Assembly (NCBI GenBank): GCA_963805455.1
Contig: CAWDUJ010000002.1
Coordinates: forward strand, 124,001 to 188,000
Direction of reading: 5' to 3'
DNA: 64,000 nucleotides
DNA from: VRUE01 sp963805455
GTDB lineage: Bacteria; Actinomycetota; Thermoleophilia; Solirubrobacterales; 70-9
A program made the position numbers and the translations under genes. Below the pieces are notes generated by a model, which was given only the letters and a program-made list of their open reading frames with translations, ran no database searches and was not told where the DNA came from. Positions 51,224 to 58,977 of this stretch are shown here, in pieces. The stretch's first letter is position 1. Every line of letters begins with the position of its first letter.

Positions 51224-51764
51224 TCAGTACCCGTAGCCCCCGCCGCTGCTTTCAGTGGTTTCCGTTTCGCCGCTCGGCTGGCCCTCCACCATCGCGCCGG
51301 ATTCATCCAGCGCCTGCCACTCGCCGCCGAACGCATTGGATTCGTTGCCGTTTGCTTCGCCCGGATTCTGGTCGTCGACGAAGGTGTAGAGCGGGTGACC
51401 GGAGTAGGTCGCCTGCAGGGTGCCGTCCTTGCGCTTGGTCGTGCCGAGCTGTGAGGACATCGCTCCTTCACCGGCGGTCGGCGTGCCTTCGAGCGATGAC
51501 CGGCGGCCAACTTTCGGCGCAGGCGCCATTACAGGACGAGACGTCGCCGTTGTCCTTGGCAAAGGCGTAGACGGTGAATCCTTCGGAGTCGACAAGCACC
51601 GTGCCGAGGCCTTCGATGCTCGTGCCCGTCACCGTCATTCCGGAGCCGGATGAGCCGCTGGAGGTTTCGCCGCCGGTGCTATTGCCGTTACTCCCGCCAC
51701 AGCCGGCGATCGCGAGCGCGCCTGCAATGGCGAACAGCATCAACGCATGGGTGGACCTGGTCAA
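51224..51764 (-). pseudogene. Lipoprotein with secreted-repeat (PF03640/COG4315-like) domains, frameshifted once
   Basis: TTG start at 51764 behind AAGGAGG; lipobox ALAIAGC. First repeat: VLVDSEGFTVYAFAKDNGDV ... CNGACAESWPPVIA. One frame over it continues EGTPTAGEGAMSSQLGTTKR and the second repeat HPLYTFVDDQNPGEANGNES ... WQALDESG. Family function is unknown though some members are in redox or cytochrome contexts. The change lies at about 51491-51496. About 180 residues if intact. Confidence 0.82.
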
Positions 51765-51924
51765 TTCGGTGCCTCCTTGGTTGGAACTTGTCCATTGAGG
51801 GGACGAGGCAATTGGACTACGGAATGCTCCGCGGCGTGGTTCAGGGAGTCCCCGATTCGGTCACATCTACGCCCCCTATTTCGTCTCATCTTTAGAAGCG
51901 GTAATCGACGAAAGGAAGGCAATC

Positions 51925-52680
51925 ATGGCTTCGGAGAAGAAGATCGCCGTAGTCGGCGCGACCGGCCGCCTCGGCCACCACGCCGTCGAGATCCTGCGGG
52001 AGCGCGGGCACGAGGTGGTGCCGATCTCGCGCAGCCAGGGGATCGACGTGATCTCCGGCGAGGGCCTCGGCGCGGCGCTCGAGGGAGTCGATCTCATCGT
52101 CGACGCCGCGTCCAGCCCCACACCCGAGGGTGCAGCCGAGTTCTTCACGACCTCGGCGCGCAATCTGCAGCAGGCCGGCGCCGAGCGGGGCGTCGAGGGC
52201 ATCCTCGTCATCTCGATCATCGGCACCGACCACTTCGACAGCGGCTACAACGCCGCCAAGGTGATGCAGGAGCGAGTGCACCTCGACGGCCCCGTCCCCG
52301 CCCGCATCCTCCGTGCCGCCCAGTTCCACGAGTTCGTCGCGGAACTGATCGAGTGGACCCGCCAGGGGGACGTCGCCTACGTGCCCGAGATGCGCACCCA
52401 GCTCGTCGCCGCCCGGAGCGTCGCCGAGGCCGTCGCCGACATTCTCGACGGTGCGGACACCGCGCCCGTCGGCAACCCGGTCGCCGAAGTCGCCGGCCCC
52501 CGCGAGGAGAAGCTGATCGACGCGGCGAGGCTTCTCGCCTCCCAGAACGGCAACGGACTGCGGATCGAGGCCGGGGAGTGGCCCGATGACCCGGAAGGCC
52601 TCTACCCCGGTGGCGCCCTCCTCCCCGGCCCGGTCGCCAAGCTCGCCGGCCCCAGCTTCGAGGAGTGGCTCGTCCAGTAG
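51925..52680 (+). CDS. NAD(P)-binding atypical SDR (NmrA-like) protein
   Basis: 251 residues after AAAGGAAGG. KIAVVGATGRLGHHAVEIL is the atypical-SDR nucleotide loop, IIGTDHFDSGYNAAKVMQE keeps the YxxxK-like helix (Tyr-Asn-Ala-Ala-Lys), and the C-terminus follows the NAD-dependent epimerase/NmrA pattern. Could be a redox sensor or a reductase; substrate unknown. Divergent from the lipoprotein gene. Confidence 0.87.
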   Translation: MASEKKIAVVGATGRLGHHAVEILRERGHEVVPISRSQGIDVISGEGLGAALEGVDLIVDAASSPTPEGAAEFFTTSARNLQQAGAERGVEGILVISIIGTDHFDSGYNAAKVMQERVHLDGPVPARILRAAQFHEFVAELIEWTRQGDVAYVPEMRTQLVAARSVAEAVADILDGADTAPVGNPVAEVAGPREEKLIDAARLLASQNGNGLRIEAGEWPDDPEGLYPGGALLPGPVAKLAGPSFEEWLVQ

Positions 52681-52704
52681 CTCGGCCGAGGTTACGTTTC
52701 CAGC

Positions 52705-52800
52705 GTGGCGGAGCAGTTCTACGAGACGCTCGCGCCGGCGGCGTTCGCCCTTCTCGGGCTGTGGTGGGTGGTGGAGCCGCCTCACTCGCTGGACCCGCGG
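52705..52800 (+). pseudogene. 5' remnant of a membrane-protein gene
   Basis: GTG 52705 opens VAEQFYETLAPAAFALLGLW WVV, a typical first span of a small actinobacterial membrane family. Similarity ends after about 25 residues; downstream the frame becomes proline/arginine-rich sequence antisense to the glycosidase gene. The rest of the gene appears deleted or replaced, so a rearrangement junction probably lies near 52780. Confidence 0.5.
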
Positions 52801-52832
52801 GAGCCCGACGGCCCTCCAGCCGCCGGGCTTCT

Positions 52833-53957
52833 TCAGCGGCGCGCGACCTGCGCGAAGCGCCGGAGGGCCGCCTTCGGCTCACCGTCGAGGCCGAGCAGCC
52901 CGGCTGAATCGCAGAAGTCGCACGGGGTGCTGGCAGCCGGGATGTCTCGCCAGGTGAACCAGAAGGCGGCCTGCAGATTCCAGCGCCGGCGGTTTGCCAG
53001 CAGGATTTCCCAGGCGCTCTTGACGTATCTCGCCTGCGCCTCCGGGCCCCGCTCAAATTTGTCGCCGCCCGCGGCCCGGGTTTGCGAGCCCCAGCCGAAC
53101 TCGGTGATGAAGAGGCCCCTGCGCCCATCGCCGTGACTCCTCATCACCGCACGCAGCGCCCTGATGTCCATGGCCATCAGACTCGGGTCGGCGGCATAGG
53201 GATGAAGGCCCACTCCATCGAAGAGGCTCCTGATCCCCCTCTGTCGGTAGAGGCGACTGAGGAAGATCGTCGCGTCGAGGGACGGCTTCACCCTCGGCGT
53301 CGCATAGAGGCCGCCGAGGACGATCCGGGCGTCGGGATCGACCGAGCGGATCGCCGGCGCGGTGCCTCGCAGGAGGGCGGCGTAGCCGCGGACCGAGGCC
53401 TCGGCGAAGCGGTGATCGTTCTCCTCGTTCCAGATCTGCCAGGTCCGGATCGGGTCCCTTGGCAGCTCCGGATGGAGCTTCCAGAATGTGCCGGAGGGGC
53501 CATAGCGCCCGACGAGGGCCCGCAGGAACGTCGACCAGGCTCGGCGCTGAGCACGGCTGTGGACCGGCATCTGCAGCGCCGAGCAGCGATCGGCCGTGAA
53601 CTGACATCGGCTCTCGCGGGGCGTTTGCGCCAACCACGCGGGCGAGCCCCAGATGACGGGCAGGCGCTCGAAGCCGTAGCGCGAGGTCGATGTCAGGAAA
53701 TCGTCTGTGGCCGCCCAGTCGAAGACCCCGGGCGCAGGCTCGGACTGGGACCAGTAGATGAGGAATCGCAGCGAGCCGACCCCCGTCCTCCGCATCAGGC
53801 GCAGATCGTGGGGGTGCAGCGGGGCCTGCGGGGAGATCCCGATGAAGGTCGAGGGCCCGCCGGCCCTCGAGGTTGCCTGACTTGGAGCAGACGGCTGCAC
53901 AGCGCCGAGCAAAAGCGCGCTGAGAGCGATGCCGGCGAGTAGACGACGCTTCCCCAT
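52833..53957 (-). CDS. Exported clan GH-A glycoside hydrolase
   Basis: 374 residues with a signal peptide (RLLAGIALSALLLGAVQPSA). A TIM-barrel fold: GVGSLRFLIYWSQSEPAPGVFDW, then IWNEENDHRF with the acid/base Glu (N-E of strand 4) and GLFITEFGWGS with the nucleophile Glu (strand 7). This resembles GH5/GH39-type or related endo-glycosidases; substrate unknown. It acts outside the cell. Its 3' end abuts the truncated membrane gene. Confidence 0.83.
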   Translation of the reverse strand: MGKRRLLAGIALSALLLGAVQPSAPSQATSRAGGPSTFIGISPQAPLHPHDLRLMRRTGVGSLRFLIYWSQSEPAPGVFDWAATDDFLTSTSRYGFERLPVIWGSPAWLAQTPRESRCQFTADRCSALQMPVHSRAQRRAWSTFLRALVGRYGPSGTFWKLHPELPRDPIRTWQIWNEENDHRFAEASVRGYAALLRGTAPAIRSVDPDARIVLGGLYATPRVKPSLDATIFLSRLYRQRGIRSLFDGVGLHPYAADPSLMAMDIRALRAVMRSHGDGRRGLFITEFGWGSQTRAAGGDKFERGPEAQARYVKSAWEILLANRRRWNLQAAFWFTWRDIPAASTPCDFCDSAGLLGLDGEPKAALRRFAQVARR

Positions 53958-54085
53958 CGACTACATATTTTCAATCAGCTGCTGCAGGGTCCCCCTGGTC
54001 CACGTCGTAGCCCTTCAAGGTCACCCGGCTCTGCTGGCCAGCACCCAGAGATAGAGACCCGACTGTTGGGGTGTTTGGTTCCTGC

Positions 54086-54295
54086 CTAGGAACCGACTCG
54101 GACCCGCTTGGACACCGACTGGGCGGTGCTCTTCGCGGCTTCAGCCGCAGCGCCACCGAGATCTCTTGCGGCGCCAACGGCACTTCCGGCGGCCTTCTTC
54201 AAATCCGAGCCGCTGCTCTTTGCTTCGTTTCTTCTTCGCGTGGCTGCGGCTTTCTTTGCCGAAGCACTGCGTTCAGCTTTCGTCTGTTTGGTCAC
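54086..54295 (-). CDS. Small Lys/Ala-rich basic protein
   Basis: 69 residues from GTG 54295 (MTKQTKAERSASAKKAAATR). Repeated Ala/Lys helices (SAKKAAATRRRNEAK, DLKKAAGSAVGAARDLGGAA) resemble the tails of actinobacterial histone-like or nucleoid proteins and of desiccation-type proteins. No fold assigned. It overlaps the stop of the 32-residue membrane gene (GTGA), so the two are translated together. Confidence 0.6.
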   Translation of the reverse strand: MTKQTKAERSASAKKAAATRRRNEAKSSGSDLKKAAGSAVGAARDLGGAAAEAAKSTAQSVSKRVRVGS

Positions 54296-54390
54296 GAGCC
54301 CCTCGCAGCGCCGCCACCACGGACTCGCTGAAACAGATAGATCGCGAGCAAGACCAAAATGATCACAACAATGATTCCGACGATAGTCAC
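54292..54390 (-). CDS. 32-residue single-span membrane peptide
   Basis: GTG 54390 behind GGGAGGAAAA opens VTIVGIIVVIILVLLAIYLF followed by QRVRGGGAARGS. One hydrophobic helix with a short basic cytosolic end. It ends in GTGA shared with the Lys/Ala-rich gene. Strong ribosome site, tight coupling and ideal membrane helix support a real gene. Function unknown. Confidence 0.6.
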   Translation of the reverse strand: MTIVGIIVVIILVLLAIYLFQRVRGGGAARGS

Positions 54391-54494
54391 CGGCTTTTCC
54401 TCCCGGGATTGGATTACCTGATTTCCCTCTCGCCTGGAACGGGGGTTCCTCTGGCTCCAGGGACGGGTCGGCGGCTAAAGTGTATCATTAATTC

Positions 54495-54848
54495 ATGAAA
54501 TCTGATTCAAGAGTTGATGCGGAATCGGAAGGGATCAACGGAATGCCTCGCGGGATTGTCCCCGACTGGGACTTCCTCACCAACCACGCCCACGTCCTGC
54601 TCTGCATCGCTCAGGATTCCGGTATCCGATTGCGTGACATTGCCGCTGCCATTGGGATCACAGAGCGGACCGCTCACAAGGTTCTCTCCGAGCTGGTCGA
54701 GGAGGGCTACGTGCTGCGCGAGCGACATGGTCGTCGCAACCGCTACAAGATCAAGCCCGAGCTGCCCCTTCGCCACCCACTTGTCCGCGAGCGGGAGGTC
54801 GGTGAGCTCCTGGACGCCCTCGGAAGGCCTGAGCGAGCCAACCGCTGA
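54495..54848 (+). CDS. Winged-helix transcriptional regulator
   Basis: 117 residues from ATG 54495. ITERTAHKVLSELVEEGYVLRERHGRRNRYKI is the recognition helix and wing; FLTNHAHVLLCIAQDSGIRLRDIAAAIG the first helices. Resembles MarR/ArsR-type single-domain regulators common in this group. TATCAT at 54481 is a likely -10 element with a very short leader. Targets unknown; the tiny genes on both sides are candidates. Confidence 0.82.
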   Translation: MKSDSRVDAESEGINGMPRGIVPDWDFLTNHAHVLLCIAQDSGIRLRDIAAAIGITERTAHKVLSELVEEGYVLRERHGRRNRYKIKPELPLRHPLVREREVGELLDALGRPERANR

Positions 54849-54903
54849 TCTCAGGAGCCGGAGCCTGGGCGGACATTCCGCAAACTCAGAGAGGAGGAGT
54901 ACT

Positions 54904-55032
54904 GTGATTGCAACGGACTTGCGTCAGGCGTCAGGCAACTCAAATCGCAGGCCGATGCATCACTCGCTCGCTGGGTCCCTCCTCTTCCTCCGTGCGGCTC
55001 TGCCACGGAGGGGCAAGGAGGAAGGTCGATGA
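54904..55032 (+). CDS. Possible 42-residue peptide
   Basis: GTG 54904 follows a very strong GAGAGGAGGAG ribosome site and opens MIATDLRQASGNSNRRPMHH; ends at TGA 55032 in RRGKEEGR. Basic, no span, no known family. The ribosome site is the chief evidence. Confidence 0.4.
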   Translation: MIATDLRQASGNSNRRPMHHSLAGSLLFLRAALPRRGKEEGR

Positions 55033-55038
55033 CCAGCA

Positions 55039-55060
55039 GCAGTCCGTCCTGAAGGACTGC
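55039..55060 (+). promoter_or_regulatory. Stem-loop between small genes
   Basis: GCAGTCC, loop GTCCTGAA, GGACTGC: a perfect 7-bp stem after the 42-residue frame. No U-run; might be an attenuator or mRNA stabiliser. Confidence 0.35.
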
Positions 55061-55173
55061 ACGACCACGGGACAATTTTCGTCGCGCAGATGGGATCGAC
55101 GACGCGGAACTCCGTCGCCCCGGCGGCGACCCATGAAGCGCGGAAGCGCGCCCACTAAGAGAGGAAGCAAGCA

Positions 55174-55347
55174 ATGCCCACCATCATCGTTATGAGCAGG
55201 ACAACTCCAGAGGGCAACAGCGCAGTCACCCTCCGGGAGGACGTCCAGCCGGCGCACTTGGAAAGCGAGCATCACGCGGCGCAGCTGATCGAGCGCATCG
55301 GCTGGGCGGTTACCGACGCCGAGACCGACGAAGACACGCGATCCTAG
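55174..55347 (+). CDS. 57-residue protein of unknown function
   Basis: ATG 55174 after AGAGGAAG. Sequence MPTIIVMSRTTPEGNSAVTL, then HLESEHHAAQLIERIGWAVT and an acidic end. Predicted as a beta strand plus one long helix with a conserved-looking HLESEHHA histidine cluster. No family recognised, but codon use and ribosome site are good. Twelve bases before the next frame. Confidence 0.6.
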   Translation: MPTIIVMSRTTPEGNSAVTLREDVQPAHLESEHHAAQLIERIGWAVTDAETDEDTRS

Positions 55348-55358
55348 GCGGTCATGCT

Positions 55359-55694
55359 GTGAGAAAAGATGGGCGCGCGACCCAGTCTGATTTGCCGACA
55401 GAGAAGCCCGATCGCCTGCTCGCTTTTCCACAGACTGAGCTGGACAGGTTTGAGGTCAGCTTTACCGGCCCACCGATGATCAGGCGAATCCGCGGCGCGC
55501 TCTCGGCGGCGGGGATCACCCCCCTGGTCGACAGGCACGCCAACACCGCATCCCTGCGGGACGGTGCGAGCGAGCTGCATGAGTTCGTCGTCTCGGTGCG
55601 AGCGCGGGACGCCGATCAAGCCATGAAGCGAACCCAGGTTGCCCTGCCGCCGGGAGGGGCCTATGCCGGATTCTCCGTGAGCCCCGATCGGTAG
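55359..55694 (+). CDS. Hypothetical protein
   Basis: 111 residues from GTG 55359. After a basic lead the chain reads FEVSFTGPPMIRRIRGALSA, VDRHANTASLRDGASELHEF and VSVRARDADQAMKRTQVALP, suggesting two beta-alpha-beta units like small ferredoxin-like or ACT-type folds. No function assigned. It closely follows the 57-residue gene and may share its transcript; its stop is six bases from the convergent SDR stop. Confidence 0.55.
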   Translation: MRKDGRATQSDLPTEKPDRLLAFPQTELDRFEVSFTGPPMIRRIRGALSAAGITPLVDRHANTASLRDGASELHEFVVSVRARDADQAMKRTQVALPPGGAYAGFSVSPDR

Positions 55695-55699
55695 GCCCG

Positions 55700-56428
55700 T
55701 CAGGCCTGCGCTGTTGGCCGAACGAGGATCTCGTTCAGCGTCATTCGCTGCGGCCGTGAGACGGCGAAGGCGATGACCTCGGCGATGTCCTCAGGCTCGA
55801 TCGCGATCCCCCCAACCCACTCCTGCACGGCTTTCCGGGTCTCGTCGTGGGTGATGTGCTCGGGCAGCTCGGTGGCAACGGCACCGGGCTCGATCACGAT
55901 CACACGCACGTCGGGCTGCAGCTCCAGGCGCAACCCCTCCGACCAGCCGCCGATACCCCACTTGGTCGCCGCGTAGACAGCGTTGCCTGCACGAGCCGTG
56001 CGGCCGGCGACGGAGGAAATGTTCACCAGGTCTCCGCCCCCGTCCCGCAGCTGGTCCAGAAAGACCTCTGTGGTGGTGATCGCACCCAGCAGGTTCGTCT
56101 CGATCATCTGCTCGTAGTCGGCTCGCTGCTCGGAGGAGAACGGGCCAAGCAGCATTACGCCCGCGTTGTTGACGAGGATGTCGGCCCCGCCCAGCTCTGC
56201 TTTGACCCGCTCCGCTGCCGCGACGATCGAATCCCGCTCGGTGACGTCAGCCCCAATCGCCAGTGCACCGCCGGGGAGCTCTTCGGCGAGGCTTTCGATC
56301 CGATCGACCCGGCGGGCCAGAAGCGCAATCCGGTGACCATCGGCGGCGAGCGCTCGGGCAGTCGCCTCCCCGATGCCCGACGACCCCCCTGTGATGACCG
56401 CCACGCGGGGCTCTGCTTCGGCGCTCAT
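55700..56428 (-). CDS. Short-chain dehydrogenase/reductase
   Basis: 242 residues from ATG 56428. VAVITGGSSGIGEATARAL is the TGxxxGIG cofactor loop; DILVNNAGVM the NNAG motif; Ser in VNISSVAG and YAATKWG the catalytic YxxxK. Ending LNEILVRPT is typical of YdfG/clavulanate-dehydrogenase-like SDRs. Reduces a carbonyl or oxidises an alcohol with NAD(P); substrate unknown. Confidence 0.92.
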   Translation of the reverse strand: MSAEAEPRVAVITGGSSGIGEATARALAADGHRIALLARRVDRIESLAEELPGGALAIGADVTERDSIVAAAERVKAELGGADILVNNAGVMLLGPFSSEQRADYEQMIETNLLGAITTTEVFLDQLRDGGGDLVNISSVAGRTARAGNAVYAATKWGIGGWSEGLRLELQPDVRVIVIEPGAVATELPEHITHDETRKAVQEWVGGIAIEPEDIAEVIAFAVSRPQRMTLNEILVRPTAQA

Positions 56429-56615
56429 TCCCAAGTGGTACCACGAAGGGTTGAGCGCCGGCTTCTCTCAGGCAGAAGTTCGCCTACAAGGCGGCCTTCC
56501 GGCTGATCGGGAGACAGAATTGAACCCGGCGCCCGCTCGGCCCCCATGCGGTCGACGTGACTGCTCCATGTGTCCTCACAAGTCGCACACGTCCCTGCGC
56601 TCGTGGCGCCGTCGG

Positions 56616-57764
56616 TTAGCCGGCCGGCTCAGCGAGGAGGGCGACCGCCGCCAGGATCGCGCCCATGACGCCGAAGCCGAGCCGCGGTGCGATGCCGTCC
56701 GAGGTGCGGACGGCGACCACGCACTGCAGCGCGTAGTAGGCCGCAAAGGCCCGCGAGGCGACGACGATCAGGGTAAAGATGGGGACCAGCCAGACGAGGA
56801 GGATCGCCGCCACGCCGCTGGCCAGGTAGGGGAGCGGCCCTTCCATCGTGCCGGGGAGGTAGCGAGCCAAATTGCCGTGTGCGGCGATCGTGTCGGCGAC
56901 CGCGGCGCTGAACTGGCTGAGGATCGCCGTCACCACGACTGCGACCGCGAGTACAGGCAGAAGCCGCTCGGCGATGTCGAGCAGCGTCACGTCGGCGCCG
57001 TCGCCCGTTCCCAGGCCCATCATCGGCGTCGCCACCGCGACGAACCCGATGTAGACCGAGGAGGAGATGAGCTGCGACAGGCGGCAGGCGAGGATCCGCG
57101 TCCGGCGGTCGTACTCCTCGGTCAGGTAGCGGACCGTCTCGAAGCCCTGGACGGTGATCACGATCCCGCCGAGTATCAGCAGCACGTCGGCGAGCTTCCG
57201 GTCGGGCACGGGCGGCAGGCTCAGCCCGCCGCCGAGGAGCTCCTGGCCGTCGCTGAGGAAGAGCGCGGCGCCGAGAACCGTGGTCAGCGCCAACACGGCG
57301 CCGAGCGCCAATCGCTCGAGCAGGTCGAGGCCGGCAAACCGGCGAAGGACGCCCACCGCCGTGATCGCCAGCACGGCGCCGCAGGCCAGCGCCCGCTCGG
57401 CGAGCTCGGAACCGGAAGCGGCAAATTCGAGGACGTACAGCGACATGATTCGCAGATAGAGGGCGACCGAGATCACGTAGGCGACCGCGATCACCAGGTC
57501 CGAGGCCCGCTCGAACAACTCGGTGAGGCGGTCGACCCGTCCCTCCTCGACCAGCGGCTCGACGGCGACCACGTTGTGGCGGATCGCAGTGCCGACCAGC
57601 CAGGCGAAGCCGCAGACGCCGGCGATCCCGACCACCGATAGCGCGCCAAGGGTACGCTCGAGAACCGGCACGATGATCAGGAAGCCGCTGCCGAAGATCG
57701 ACGCCAGTGGCGGCACCGTGGCGCGCAGAACGGGTGGCGACAGCAGCTCGCGCACCGCCTTCAC
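56616..57764 (-). CDS. APC-superfamily-like membrane transporter
   Basis: 382 residues with ten to eleven spans. The start PPLASIFGSGFLIIVPVLER resembles the unwound first helix (GSG) of LeuT-fold transporters, and EYDRRTRILACRLSQLISSSVYIGFVA the middle cytosolic loop. Related uncharacterised proteins are annotated as amino-acid or Nramp-like permeases. No partner gene; substrate unknown. Confidence 0.7.
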   Translation of the reverse strand: MKAVRELLSPPVLRATVPPLASIFGSGFLIIVPVLERTLGALSVVGIAGVCGFAWLVGTAIRHNVVAVEPLVEEGRVDRLTELFERASDLVIAVAYVISVALYLRIMSLYVLEFAASGSELAERALACGAVLAITAVGVLRRFAGLDLLERLALGAVLALTTVLGAALFLSDGQELLGGGLSLPPVPDRKLADVLLILGGIVITVQGFETVRYLTEEYDRRTRILACRLSQLISSSVYIGFVAVATPMMGLGTGDGADVTLLDIAERLLPVLAVAVVVTAILSQFSAAVADTIAAHGNLARYLPGTMEGPLPYLASGVAAILLVWLVPIFTLIVVASRAFAAYYALQCVVAVRTSDGIAPRLGFGVMGAILAAVALLAEPAG

Positions 57765-57948
57765 CGATGACCCCCAGACCGGCCCGGAGACTCAGTCGCC
57801 GGGCAGTGGGGTCTGCTGATGGAAAGCCAGCTTCCATGCTCCGTCCATGTCACGGCGGTACATACTCGCCAGAATCGCCCCATGGCGGCCTCTGCCCCCG
57901 TCGCCGATCGGGCGATGCGTTGGGCACCAAAGCGGTACTGAACGCTTG

Positions 57949-58815
57949 ATGGCCTTTGGCGAGGGCCATAGGCTGGGGCCGTTGACTCAGGTCCACCTCT
58001 ACGACCCCCAGACCCTGTACCGCCACTGGGAGGACGAGCAGTGGTCCCCCTTCGCGATCGATCTCGCCGCGGATCAAGGCCAGTGGAAGGAGTTGGGCGA
58101 GGAGGACCGCGGGCTGATCTTCTGGGTGCTGTCCTCGCTGATGGTCGCCGAGGAGCGGATCACCACCAAGTTCTCCGGGCTGGTCGGGGCTTACGGCAGC
58201 GAGGAGGAGGCAACGTTCCTGGCGACGCAGCAGGTCGACGAGGCTCGCCATATGCAGTTCTACGCGCGCTATCAGGACGAGGTGGTGGCGGACCCGGCGG
58301 CGATCGCCACCCATGTCGAGCGTGCCCGAGTGCAGACCTCACCCGCCTTCCGCCTCATCTTCGACGAGGCACTGGTCGAGGCGCATCAAGAGCTCGTCGC
58401 CAACCCAGGGAGCGCTGAGGCCAAGGTCCGCTTCGTCACCCTGTATCACCAGATCCTTGAGGGGGCGCTCGGCCTGACCTCATTCAACTTCGTCACGAGC
58501 TACCTCGAACGCGAAAGGCTCTTGCAGGGGTTCGTCGAGGGCTACTCGAAGATCCACCACGACGAGCAGCGCCACATCGGTTACGGCACCTGGTATCTGC
58601 GCGAGGCCGTCGCCGCCGAGCCCGCCCTCGCTGAGCCGGTGCGGGCGACGCTGCGCGAGTTGCTGCCAGCGGTGGCCGAGTCCCTGACTCCGCCCGACCG
58701 CGAGGGAACCGACTGGAACGCCCTCGGCGCCGGCGCCGAGGAGATCCGCGACTTCGCACTCAGCGGGCTAAGCCGCCGTCTCGACGTGATCGGGGTGCCG
58801 CTGTCGACTCTCTGA
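57949..58815 (+). CDS. R2-like di-metal (ferritin-like) protein, ribonucleotide reductase beta/R2lox group
   Basis: 288 residues. Metal ligands are in order: Glu in MVAEERIT, Glu and His in VDEARHMQF, Glu in QILEGALG, and Glu and His in HHDEQRHIGYG. This is the R2 four-helix site. There is no catalytic NrdA subunit nearby, and the C-terminal peptide needed to bind it is not evident, so an R2-like ligand-binding oxidase or hydroxylase role is more likely than ribonucleotide reduction. The ATG at 57949 lacks a strong ribosome site; it begins MAFGEGHRLGPLTQVHLYDP. Confidence 0.85.
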   Translation: MAFGEGHRLGPLTQVHLYDPQTLYRHWEDEQWSPFAIDLAADQGQWKELGEEDRGLIFWVLSSLMVAEERITTKFSGLVGAYGSEEEATFLATQQVDEARHMQFYARYQDEVVADPAAIATHVERARVQTSPAFRLIFDEALVEAHQELVANPGSAEAKVRFVTLYHQILEGALGLTSFNFVTSYLERERLLQGFVEGYSKIHHDEQRHIGYGTWYLREAVAAEPALAEPVRATLRELLPAVAESLTPPDREGTDWNALGAGAEEIRDFALSGLSRRLDVIGVPLSTL

Positions 58816-58977
58816 TCTAGCCGCATCTCAGAGCCGGCAACGGGTCCGACGTCGGAAATCCGACAGTTGTCGGTATCCAAGCGTTGAGATGCCGGAATTC
58901 TCCTCGCTCCAGATCCGAGCGACAATGGACGCCGGTCGGAACAGGGCGCCGCCGGCGGTGGACCGACGCTGCTCGTG
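58816..58977. other. Intergenic, nothing assigned
   Basis: Convergent space of about 160 bases. It contains short overlapping inverted repeats around TCCGACGTCGGA (58841-58852) and nothing else I can name. Confidence 0.4.
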
